NCBI GenBank assembly: GCA_015485845.1
Contig: WFSU01000136.1
Span: forward strand, 1-11,587
Origin: Nitratifractor sp.
GTDB lineage: Bacteria; Campylobacterota; Campylobacteria; Campylobacterales; Sulfurovaceae
Direction of reading: 5' to 3'
Length of the DNA: 11,587 nt
Of this stretch, positions 1-5,580 are shown in pieces. A model generated the notes under the pieces. That model had not been told where the DNA came from and did not search any database. It was given only the letters and a program-made list of their open reading frames with translations. The first letter of the stretch is position 1. Every line of letters starts with the position of its first letter. Position numbers and translations under genes: made by a program.

Positions 1-2
1 CG

Positions 3-530
3 GTATTTTTCTTTTATGCTTTGAAACTCAGCACGGATGCCTGGGCGACGTTGTCTCTGTTTCTGATGGGGGTGCTGTTTTTCACGTTCCTGGAGTATGC
101 TGTGCATGCATGGCTCTTCCATCTCAAACACCCTTTCAAAGTCTTTATCGAGGGGCATGCCCATCATCACCAGGATCCGAAGAATTACGATGCGATGCCC
201 TTTTTCATGTCGGCGGTCATCGCGTCGCTTTTTGCCGGGATCTTATCGCTGGTGATGACCCGACCGGATGCGTTGGCGCTGGTCGGCGGTTTGACGCTGG
301 GGTATTTCAACTACGGCATCATGCATCATCTGATGCACCGGAGAACTTTCAAAAACAGCTACCTTCACTATCTCCAGCTTTTTCATGCTATCCATCACAA
401 AAATCCGAAAGTCAACAATGGTGTAACCACCGATATCTGGGACAGAGTTTTTGGGACGTATCAGCGTTGGTGTGATGACAAACCACTTGAGGAAGAGTAT
501 AGCAAAGGGCATTCGCTTCATGTGGCATAG
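3..530 (+). CDS. Sterol desaturase / fatty acid hydroxylase family membrane protein (5' partial)
   Basis: Integral-membrane di-iron hydroxylase or desaturase of the fatty acid hydroxylase superfamily; substrate unknown (lipid, sterol-like or carotenoid). The frame is open to the window edge. The first usable start is TTG at 21, and residues below are numbered from it. No convincing ribosome-binding site precedes it, so the true start probably lies outside the window. Histidine clusters typical of the family are visible: H29 and H34 (HxxxxH), H46/H49/H50 (HxxHH), H102/H103/H106, and H122/H125/H126 (HxxHH). Hydrophobic segments lie at about 9-27, 60-80 and 84-101. The short length fits the compact single-domain bacterial members. 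The next gene starts 57 bases downstream on the same strand, so co-transcription is possible. Family assignment is strong; the reaction is not assigned. Confidence 0.85.
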   Translation, partial: VFFFYALKLSTDAWATLSLFLMGVLFFTFLEYAVHAWLFHLKHPFKVFIEGHAHHHQDPKNYDAMPFFMSAVIASLFAGILSLVMTRPDALALVGGLTLGYFNYGIMHHLMHRRTFKNSYLHYLQLFHAIHHKNPKVNNGVTTDIWDRVFGTYQRWCDDKPLEEEYSKGHSLHVA

Positions 531-587
531 AGGCTTCTTTTGAAAACACTCCAACGTGCCTATTCCATCTTTTTATAAAGGTTTGCC

Positions 588-1010
588 ATGCACTCTTTTT
601 TGAATGCGCTTAAAAAAGCCGCCAAAAACATGCTCAGTATGACACCGATGATCCTCGCGATTGTCGGGCTGGTGGGATTGTTTCAGGGCTTCGTGACCCG
701 TGAGATGCTGGCATCGCTCTTCGGAGGCAATCCGGTGATCGATACGCTCATCGGTACGTTTGCCGGGATGATCGCGGTGGGGCAGGCGATGATCAGCTAT
801 ATCCTCGGGGGTGAGCTTCTCGATCAGGGAGTGAGTCTCTATGCGGTGGCGGCGTTTGTCCTGGCGTGGGTGACGCTGGGGATCGTGCAGCTGCCGATGG
901 AGATCGAAGTATTCGGAGGGCGATTTGTCCTCTATCGTAATGTCTTGGCATTCGTTTCGACGATCCTTGTGGCGACAGCAGCAGCGGGGGTGACGCTATG
1001 GCTGGCATGA
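588..1010 (+). CDS. Permease, N-terminal half (COG0701 / PF03773-like, split gene)
   Basis: Integral-membrane protein of 140 residues that resembles the first half of the DUF318/ArsP_1 permease family. Full-length members of that family are about 300-350 residues and consist of two related halves. Predicted membrane helices lie at about 14-34, 50-72, 83-103 and 117-139. The conserved glycine-rich stretch GQAMISYILGGELL (65-78) and the IVQLPMEIEVFGGRF region (99-113) are family-like. AAAGG lies 7 bases before the ATG. Its stop overlaps the start of the next gene, which carries the second half, so the two products probably assemble as a heteromeric transporter. Some ArsP relatives export trivalent organoarsenicals, but nothing here identifies the substrate. 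Confidence 0.8.
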   Translation: MHSFLNALKKAAKNMLSMTPMILAIVGLVGLFQGFVTREMLASLFGGNPVIDTLIGTFAGMIAVGQAMISYILGGELLDQGVSLYAVAAFVLAWVTLGIVQLPMEIEVFGGRFVLYRNVLAFVSTILVATAAAGVTLWLA

Positions 1011-1588
1011 ATAAGAAGAAGCCGGAAGCGGCCACGGGTGCTGGGAATGGTGCCGAGAAAGGTTCAGGTCGAGATACCGGCCAGGGCTCGAAGCAGCAGC
1101 CGTTCCGTTTCAAAGGGCTCAAGCTCCTCGGATTTGTTGTGCTCCTTTACGGCGGGTCGTATCTGTGGGATGCATCCCGTGCGCTCAAAAGCCTCGAAGG
1201 GTTTGCCCATGTGCTCGGCACGTTGATACCGATCCTCATCGTGGTAACGTTTTTGACGGCACTGATTAATCTTTTCATTGATCCTAAATCGCTTGCCAGG
1301 CATCTCGGAGCGGAATCGGGGATCAAAGGGTGGATGATCGCCCTCTCGGCCGGTGTGGTGAGCCACGGTCCGATGTACGCCTGGTATCCGATGATCCAGG
1401 GGCTGCGGGAGAAGGGAGCCCGGGACGGTCTCCTCATCGCCTTCTTCTACGCCCGAGCGGTCAAGGTAGCCCTCCTGCCGATGATGGTGGCCTATTTTGG
1501 ATTGACGTTTACCGTGGTGTTGACGGTGCTGACTCTGCTGGCGGCATGGGGACAGGGGGTGGTGATGGATCGGATAGTACACCGGTGA
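998..1588 (+). CDS. Permease, C-terminal half (COG0701 / PF03773-like, split gene)
   Basis: 196-residue membrane protein forming the apparent second half of the split permease. A hydrophilic, Gly/Lys/Gln-rich N-terminus (residues 1-38) is followed by helices at about 41-57, 73-93, 109-134, 143-163 and 166-189. The segment SHGPMYAWYPMIQGLREKG (122-140) is the family's conserved polar-helix region and mirrors the GG-L-xxG-S pattern in the first half. The ATG at 998 lies 13 bases inside the upstream gene, with a GGGGG stretch 6 bases before it. An alternative ATG at 1007 would give a 4-base ATGA overlap. Translational coupling to the first half is likely either way. Function is unknown beyond transport. 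Confidence 0.8.
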   Translation: MAGMNKKKPEAATGAGNGAEKGSGRDTGQGSKQQPFRFKGLKLLGFVVLLYGGSYLWDASRALKSLEGFAHVLGTLIPILIVVTFLTALINLFIDPKSLARHLGAESGIKGWMIALSAGVVSHGPMYAWYPMIQGLREKGARDGLLIAFFYARAVKVALLPMMVAYFGLTFTVVLTVLTLLAAWGQGVVMDRIVHR

Positions 1589-1639
1589 GTAATATTATAA
1601 AAATTCTGCCTGATTTTTGCCCGTCTGTTTATCGAAAGA

Positions 1640-1648
1640 TGCTATAAT
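1640..1648 (+). promoter_or_regulatory. Extended -10 promoter for the DUF3597 gene
   Basis: TGC directly followed by a perfect TATAAT (1643-1648) forms an extended -10 element, 27 bases before the ATG at 1676. There is no good -35 hexamer at 16-18 bases upstream, which is common with an extended -10. Transcription would start near 1655. The leader then contains AAAGGAG at 1665-1671. Confidence 0.6.
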
Positions 1649-1675
1649 CCCACTACATCAAACAAAGGAGTACAC

Positions 1676-2071
1676 ATGGGTATTTTCAGTTCTATCATGA
1701 ACAAACTGGGTTTCGGAGACGATGAGAAGCAAGAAGAGCAGGCAGCAGCCGAAGAGGTAAGTGCCGCTCCCGAGGCGAGTGAAAACCTTGCTGAGACATC
1801 TGAGCCGGAGGTGGTCGTCGTCGATGTGACGGCCAAATTGGATGATCTCGCAGCCAACAATCCTGAAGATCTCGACTGGAAAGTTTCCATCGTCGATCTT
1901 ATGAAGCTGCTCGGTCTGGACAGCTCATACGGTCACCGAAAAGAGCTCGCCGGTGAAATGGGCATCGAAGGCTACGAAGGGACTGCCGAGCAAAACATCG
2001 CCTTGCACAAGGCTGTTCTGGTAAAACTCGCCGACAACGGCGGCAACATCCCCGCTGATCTTCTCGACTAA
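1676..2071 (+). CDS. DUF3597 domain-containing protein
   Basis: Small protein of 131 residues without a signal peptide or membrane helix. The N-terminus MGIFSSIMNKLGF is the typical start of DUF3597 proteins. It is followed by a low-complexity acidic, Ala/Glu-rich linker (about 15-50) and the conserved C-terminal domain (about 50-131). In that domain DWKVSIVDLMKLLGLDSS (67-84), the RKEL at 88-91 and LADNGGNIPADLL (118-130) match the family pattern. The domain is all-helical and its biochemical role is unknown; no enzymatic motif is visible. A strong ribosome-binding site (AAAGGAG) and a private promoter support a monocistronic gene. It converges with the BrnA gene downstream. Confidence 0.85.
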   Translation: MGIFSSIMNKLGFGDDEKQEEQAAAEEVSAAPEASENLAETSEPEVVVVDVTAKLDDLAANNPEDLDWKVSIVDLMKLLGLDSSYGHRKELAGEMGIEGYEGTAEQNIALHKAVLVKLADNGGNIPADLLD

Positions 2072-2087
2072 GTTTTTCCTTCCCTAT

Positions 2088-2133
2088 GAAGCATCGCACG
2101 GTGCTTCTGCATCCCGTCCTCTCAGATGGGATG
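2088..2133. terminator. Two hairpins between convergent genes (possible bidirectional terminator)
   Basis: GAAGCA (2088-2093) pairs with TGCTTC (2102-2107) across an 8-base loop. CATCCC (2110-2115) pairs with GGGATG (2128-2133) across a 12-base loop, followed by TTTATGAT on the + strand. They occupy the 73-base gap between the DUF3597 stop and the BrnA stop. Neither has a strong U-tract, so this is only a plausible terminator pair. Confidence 0.35.
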
Positions 2134-2144
2134 TTTATGATATA

Positions 2145-2387
2145 TTAGGCACCCACTTGGCTATGATTCGCCGCATAAACATCCAATAAGTTTCTTATCA
2201 TCTTCTGATATTGCGTATGATGCTTTTTCGCCTCTTTTTTAAAAAAATCGATACTCTCCTTCGTCAAAGAAATAGTAACTTTTACATTTTCTTCTTTGAA
2301 AACCAAATTTTCCGGTGGCGGCAGAAAATCATCAATTATCTCAACATTTCCGAGGGGTTCATCCGTGTACTTAATGGTTCTCTTCAT
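2145..2387 (-). CDS. brnA: BrnA-type antitoxin (ribbon-helix-helix)
   Basis: 80-residue antitoxin partner of the toxin encoded just upstream. The C-terminal part (about 36-74, containing VKVTISLTKESIDFFKKEAK) has the CopG/MetJ-like ribbon-helix-helix pattern: a short beta-strand followed by two helices. This fold dimerises, binds the operon operator and is expected to neutralise the toxin. The N-terminal MKRTIKYTDEPLG, with the IIDDFLPPP segment, is the usual toxin-binding arm of such antitoxins. The frame is open for a further 22 codons upstream, but the ATG at 2387 is chosen because it follows a purine-rich GGAGGAAAGG tract and overlaps the toxin gene by only 17 bases. Such an overlap is typical of translationally coupled toxin-antitoxin pairs. 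Confidence 0.8.
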   Translation of the reverse strand: MKRTIKYTDEPLGNVEIIDDFLPPPENLVFKEENVKVTISLTKESIDFFKKEAKKHHTQYQKMIRNLLDVYAANHSQVGA

Positions 2388-2649
2388 AAATCTTTTTTCC
2401 TTTCCTCCAGTATCCTGCACCAAAGATTCTAATTTTATCGTTCCTGTAAACAAACCTTACAGTCATAATCGCATCATCAACTCTGCCAAAACAAAAATAC
2501 CGCTCCTCGTCCTGACTATGGTCTAAATCCCGGGCGATAATTCTATGCTCGTCTGAAAAAGCATATTGTGCCTGCTCAAACGATACATGGTGTTTTGCCT
2601 TATTCGCTTTGTTTTTGTTATCGTCCCATTCAAAGCTTGCTTTTTTCAT
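2371..2649 (-). CDS. brnT: BrnT family ribonuclease toxin
   Basis: 92-residue toxin of the BrnT family, RelE-fold endoribonucleases that arrest translation when freed from BrnA (known for the Brucella system). Family features are the N-terminal FEWDDNKNKANKAKH (6-20) followed by VSFEQAQYAF (22-31), a central acidic ARDLDHSQDEER (39-50), and the C-terminal IRIFGAGYWRKGKKIYEE (73-90). That last stretch corresponds to the family's usual RIISAR-A-xxER-xxYE strand and helix, here in the GAGYWRKGKK variant. Gene order is toxin first, antitoxin second, as in brnTA. The nearest Shine-Dalgarno-like AGGA (2669-2672) is 19 bases from this ATG, too far for ordinary initiation, and no other start is available in frame. 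The pair is clearly AT-richer than its neighbours, consistent with horizontal acquisition. Confidence 0.85.
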   Translation of the reverse strand: MKKASFEWDDNKNKANKAKHHVSFEQAQYAFSDEHRIIARDLDHSQDEERYFCFGRVDDAIMTVRFVYRNDKIRIFGAGYWRKGKKIYEENH

Positions 2650-2660
2650 GAAGTAATCAT
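2646..2660 (-). other. Possible four-codon leader minigene coupled to brnT
   Basis: On the minus strand an ATG at 2660 opens the tiny frame ATG-ATT-ACT-TCA-TGA. Its stop overlaps the brnT start codon as ATGA. AGGA at 2669-2672 is 8 bases upstream of this ATG, which is ideal spacing, whereas it is 19 bases from the brnT ATG. Translation of this minigene could therefore deliver ribosomes to brnT by coupling. This is inference from spacing only. Confidence 0.3.
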
Positions 2661-2681
2661 AGCGTAATTCCTAAAAATAAG

Positions 2682-2705
2682 CAATACTTTTATATGTAAA
2701 TATTG
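2682..2705. promoter_or_regulatory. Imperfect dyad over a candidate brnTA promoter (possible BrnA operator)
   Basis: A 24-base dyad has perfect outer arms CAATA/TATTG (2682-2686 and 2701-2705), with 9 of 12 base pairs matching overall. It contains a TATAAA -10-like hexamer on the minus strand (2689-2694), about 40 bases before brnT. BrnA antitoxins are known to repress their own promoter, so this is the natural operator candidate. The AT-rich context raises the chance of a random match. Confidence 0.4.
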
Positions 2706-2722
2706 TTCAGATGGAGCGATGG

Positions 2723-2741
2723 TAATGGGGCACACCCATTA
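2723..2741. terminator. Hairpin downstream of the cytochrome c gene
   Basis: A perfect 7-base stem, TAATGGG (2723-2729) and CCCATTA (2735-2741), encloses a 5-base loop. It lies 6 bases past the stop codon of the minus-strand cytochrome gene. There is no U-tract on either strand, so it may be a weak terminator or mRNA 3'-end stabiliser that insulates the brnTA promoter. Confidence 0.4.
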
Positions 2742-2747
2742 TTGTCA

Positions 2748-3083
2748 CTATTTCTCTTTCTTAATCATCCACTTCTTAAACTTCACCAATGATCCAATGT
2801 AATCTGCCACATCCTCAATCTCCTGATCGGTCAGCGGCAGGGTGGGCATGGCGTTGGCGTCGTAACCGAAGGATCGGTACATGGCATAGGGGTCTTTGGC
2901 GTAGTGGGCGATCTGGGCATTGGTGCGGGTGTAGGAGACCATGTTGAAATCCGGCCCGAGCCCGCTGCGTCCATCGATGGTGTGGCACATGGCGCAGTTG
3001 GATTTGTAGACGGCTTGACCGCGTGTGATGTCGGCGGAGAGCAGGGTAGAGAGGAGTAAGAGGGTGAGTGATATATTTCGCAT
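2748..3083 (-). CDS. Small periplasmic c-type cytochrome (class I, monohaem)
   Basis: 111-residue exported electron-transfer protein. A signal peptide (MRNISLTLLLLSTLLSADI, cleavage probably near 17) precedes a class I cytochrome c domain. The haem-attachment motif CAMCH is at 30-34, the GLGPDF turn at 41-46, and the likely distal methionine ligand in NAMP at M79. The terminal helix LTDQEIEDVADYIGSL (84-99) is the usual class I signature, and a lysine-rich tail follows. The start is supported by AAGGATT 7 bases upstream. It could shuttle electrons between periplasmic oxidoreductases and a terminal oxidase or reductase; no specific partner can be named. It lies downstream of the DUF302-repeat gene on the same strand but has a 129-base upstream region with its own candidate promoter. 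Confidence 0.9.
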   Translation of the reverse strand: MRNISLTLLLLSTLLSADITRGQAVYKSNCAMCHTIDGRSGLGPDFNMVSYTRTNAQIAHYAKDPYAMYRSFGYDANAMPTLPLTDQEIEDVADYIGSLVKFKKWMIKKEK

Positions 3084-3137
3084 TGAAAATCCTTGAGTTT
3101 AAATCAGAGTAAATTAGTCCGATTGAATTCATTCCGA

Positions 3138-3168
3138 AATATATCTTAGTTTATGATAATGATTATTG
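3138..3168 (-). promoter_or_regulatory. Fur-box-like site and candidate promoter for the cytochrome c gene
   Basis: Positions 3154-3168 read TGATAATGATTATTG. This matches 12 of the 14 defined positions of the Fur 7-1-7 box (TGATAATnATTATCA), and its core ATAAT-G-ATTAT is a perfect inverted repeat. On the minus strand a TATATT -10-like hexamer (3138-3143) lies 55 bases before the ATG. The Fur-like box would then cover the -35 region, a classic repressor position. Iron control of a haem protein is plausible; neither element has been tested. Confidence 0.45.
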
Positions 3169-3212
3169 ATGTTAGTCAAGAGGAGGTAAGCCAACCGGGG
3201 AGGAAGTGGGGC

Positions 3213-4988
3213 TCAGTAGGCTTTTTTGAGCTCTTTGATGATCGCATCTGGGACGGTGGCGATCTTCATGAATTCTCCCATGGAGAGTTGGGGGAGGCTC
3301 AGGGCGAGGTAGTATTTTGGGTCGAGTGCTTCGGCCTTGTCCCCGTGGATGAGGGTGGTATAAGGGAGCATGCAGGCGTTGTGGGTGACGCCGAGTTTTT
3401 TGAGGTACTTGGCGGTGCGTTTGCTCAGGAGGTGCCCCACGAGGGTGGAGCCATCCGGGAGCGGGAGGGTGTAGGCGACGGTTTTGTTCCCTTTGGCGCG
3501 AGCAGCGAGGTCGCTTCCCGAGGCGATTGTGAGAGTGTCACCGACGTAGGGCATCCCCATCATGAAATGGTAGCCGGGCAGATCGGAAGTCCCCATGCTG
3601 TCTTTGGAGGCGTACAGCGTCCCGAGTGCCTTCTGGAGTGCCTGGAGAGTGGGGTCGAACATCCCGGGTTTGAAGTGTTTGCCGAGGAGTGCACGGCCGA
3701 GGTAGTCCGGGTTTTGGAGGCGGACTTCGTGGGCGGTGTCGTTGACCACGACATTGAGGGCGGAGAGGAAGCTATGGGTCGCCTTGAGGGCGGGGTTGGT
3801 GATGGTAAGAACCGTCTCTCCCTTGAGGATAGGTTGGGTACTCAGGATGCTAAATCCGCTGTCGGTGAGTTTCTGCTTGACGGCTTCAAGTGGGGCGAAG
3901 TCCGCCGAGAGATAGGTCGGGGTGTTTTTCGTCGGAGTGCCGATTTTGTATGGCTCTCCCCGTGGAGCAGTGGCGACGGCGACAGTGGCGGCGGCAGCCT
4001 TGGTGGTAGCAGGTGTTGCGGCCGCTGCCCCCTCTTTGACAAATCCCAGCTTTTTGAAGACGGCGACGACCGACTGGGTCATCGCTTTCATCGCGGCGAT
4101 CTTCTTGGGATCTTTGACCCCGGTCATGGGGATCCAGTTGTCGAGGGTTGCCATACCGATGTGGAGCGTGTTGGTGCCCTTCTCGATGTAGAGGTAGACA
4201 GTACAGGGGGCGAAGACACCCGCCTGCGGCAATCCCCGGTTGAAGATCGAGTTGGAGAAGACAAAGTGGCAGATGGAGTAGATCCAGTACGCATCGTAGC
4301 GGTCGAAATCAAGATTCGCATCAGAATAAGCCTCTTTGAAATCCATGTACCCGGCAATGATGAAGTGATCCGCTTCGAAGGTCTCTTCGTATTGCTCCTG
4401 AAAATCCTCAATGAAAGAGTCGAGGTCTTTGGGTTTGGGGAATGTTTTGACCATTTCGACCAGAGAATTTTTGGGGATCTTCGTGTAGGTATATGTCTGT
4501 GTCTTGGTGGGCTTCATGGCGGTATCGATCAGTGTCGCCAGTGCACCGTGCATCTTCGTAAATGCAGCAGAGCGATCAGGATCGGTCTCACCGATGATCC
4601 CCAGCATCGCCTTGGGAGTGAGGGTGCCCATCCATGTCGTGTCTTCTTTTTGGGATTTATAGACGAGGAGGTTGAAGGGGGCAAATGCACCGAATTTTGG
4701 ATTGGCCAGTAGGAGGGAGCGCATTGCTTTTTCGTTGGTCACCGTAAAGAAATGGAGGGCGTCGAGGGTCTTCTCGTGGTATTTCTTTTCGTACGCATCG
4801 TGGATGTTTTCGCTGGCGTTGACGTTTTCGTAGCCGATGCTTTCGAGTTTTTTGATGACCTGTGCTTTGACCGCTTTGTCTTGCAGACCCGGTACGCCTT
4901 TGAGGACGATGGCGGTCGTGTCACCGGCGTGGGCGACCCACAGCAGCGGCACACTGATCAGAGCAGTTCGTACCAATTGTCGTAACAT
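3213..4988 (-). CDS. Large exported protein with DUF302-like repeats
   Basis: 591-residue periplasmic protein. The signal peptide is residues 1-21 (cleavage after AHA). Residues 22-318 and 344-591 form two halves joined by an Ala/Thr/Pro-rich linker (about 321-342). A recurring pattern resembles the DUF302 fold: an amphipathic helix, then an (A/L)P-xxxxx-Y strand. Examples are GAFAPFNLLVY (100-110), GVFAPCTVYLYIEKG (257-271) and MLPYTTLIHG (540-549), and TNPALKA with LQNPDYLGRALL (397-403 and 424-435) also fits. No redox motif or catalytic triad is visible; cysteines are C240, C261 and C539. AAAGGAGAAA precedes the ATG. It reads toward the cytochrome c gene. DUF302 proteins are of unknown function and often occur in sulfur-oxidising bacteria. 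Repeat boundaries are my reading and need structure prediction. A 519-codon open frame on the opposite strand is a composition shadow. Confidence 0.75.
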   Translation of the reverse strand: MLRQLVRTALISVPLLWVAHAGDTTAIVLKGVPGLQDKAVKAQVIKKLESIGYENVNASENIHDAYEKKYHEKTLDALHFFTVTNEKAMRSLLLANPKFGAFAPFNLLVYKSQKEDTTWMGTLTPKAMLGIIGETDPDRSAAFTKMHGALATLIDTAMKPTKTQTYTYTKIPKNSLVEMVKTFPKPKDLDSFIEDFQEQYEETFEADHFIIAGYMDFKEAYSDANLDFDRYDAYWIYSICHFVFSNSIFNRGLPQAGVFAPCTVYLYIEKGTNTLHIGMATLDNWIPMTGVKDPKKIAAMKAMTQSVVAVFKKLGFVKEGAAAATPATTKAAAATVAVATAPRGEPYKIGTPTKNTPTYLSADFAPLEAVKQKLTDSGFSILSTQPILKGETVLTITNPALKATHSFLSALNVVVNDTAHEVRLQNPDYLGRALLGKHFKPGMFDPTLQALQKALGTLYASKDSMGTSDLPGYHFMMGMPYVGDTLTIASGSDLAARAKGNKTVAYTLPLPDGSTLVGHLLSKRTAKYLKKLGVTHNACMLPYTTLIHGDKAEALDPKYYLALSLPQLSMGEFMKIATVPDAIIKELKKAY

Positions 4989-5026
4989 AGTTTCTCCTTT
5001 TTCTTGGAAGATATTTATCCAACTTT

Positions 5027-5073
5027 GGAGGCAGGACTTCAGTCCTGCCTAACGGGACGGAAGTCCCTACTCC
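5027..5073. repeat. REP/BIME-like pair of inverted palindromic units
   Basis: Unit 1 on the + strand is GGAG (5027-5030) followed by a stem overlapping its last G: GGCAGGACT (5030-5038), TC, AGTCCTGCC (5041-5049). Unit 2 is inverted: stem GGGAC (5054-5058), loop GGAA, GTCCC (5063-5067), then CTCC (5070-5073), the complement of GGAG. Read outward-in, both units follow GGAG-xxx-GGACTTC-x-GTCC. A tetranucleotide head plus an imperfect hairpin in inverted pairs is the architecture of REP/BIME elements mobilised by RAYT transposases. It sits between the DUF302-repeat gene and the small exported gene. Confidence 0.65.
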
Positions 5074-5104
5074 TGATTAGAAGAATGCCCGCTGGGTTGA
5101 TAAC

Positions 5105-5428
5105 TCAGCAACTGGGGACATTGCCGCTGTCGCTGGCGTAGTTGTAGAGGAAATCATACACGTGGATGATGTACTTCTCTTTGAGCGGTTTTTTGAGTTT
5201 GGGGCAGATCGTATTGAGCTCGTCCTGAAGCCCTTTTTTCTCCTGGATGGCCTTCCATTCGGCTTGCGTGTGTTTGACGGCGAGTTGTGCTCCGTTGAGG
5301 CCGCAGGGTTTTTTGAGCTTTTTGAGGATCACTTTTTGCCCTTTGGCCGCGTCGGCGGAGAGGGTGGTCGTGGCAAAACTCATTCCGATGAGGGCGATCA
5401 GCAGGGTGGTAGCAATTTTCTTGAACAT
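5105..5428 (-). CDS. Small exported cytochrome-c-like protein lacking CxxCH
   Basis: 107-residue exported protein with a signal peptide of about 25 residues (cleavage LSA-DA). The mature start AAKGQKVILKKLKKPCG (27-43), followed by KHTQAEW (52-58) and a C-terminal IHVYDFLYNYASDSG (88-102), has the layout of small Campylobacterota proteins often annotated as cytochrome c. However, no CxxCH or CxxxCH motif exists. Cysteines are C42, C75 and C107 (the last residue), so covalent haem attachment by the usual route is not expected. The ATG at 5428 is preferred over an upstream in-frame start at 5500 because AAGGAG lies 8 bases before it and the signal peptide starts there. It is upstream of the DUF302-repeat gene on the same strand but separated by a REP-like element. 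Function is unknown. Confidence 0.75.
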   Translation of the reverse strand: MFKKIATTLLIALIGMSFATTTLSADAAKGQKVILKKLKKPCGLNGAQLAVKHTQAEWKAIQEKKGLQDELNTICPKLKKPLKEKYIIHVYDFLYNYASDSGNVPSC

Positions 5429-5517
5429 GGTAAACTCCTTGTGTGTAATTGATCCCTCCGAAGAATCGCCGGTTTCACTCGATAGCTCTGGCAGTCGCAA
5501 ATGTGAGAAGCGTCAGC

Positions 5518-5539
5518 AAAAGACAACTGCTTGTCTTTT
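5518..5539. repeat. Inverted repeat AAAAGACAA / TTGTCTTTT
   Basis: AAAAGACAA (5518-5526), CTGC, TTGTCTTTT (5531-5539) is a perfect 9-base inverted repeat with a 4-base loop and ends in a short T-run on either strand. It lies 90 bases upstream of the small exported gene. It could be a regulator operator or a bidirectional terminator; the stem is AT-rich. Confidence 0.45.
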
Positions 5540-5580
5540 GTAGCTTCGGAACCGTATCGGTTGTAGCATTGCAAAGCCGT

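Noticed and set aside
1589..1640. AAAAAT/ATTTTT pairing after the permease gene as a terminator
   Set aside because: The stem is only A-T pairs and would be unstable; it overlaps the upstream part of the next promoter.
2211..2526. Two + strand frames antisense to the toxin-antitoxin genes (2211-2432 and 2296-2526)
   Set aside because: AT-rich shadows without ribosome-binding sites; the minus strand carries recognised families.
3153..4712. 519-codon open frame on the + strand
   Set aside because: It is antisense to the DUF302-repeat gene, rich in Gly/Val/Asp/Glu as expected from reversed codon bias, has no ribosome-binding site and resembles no family.
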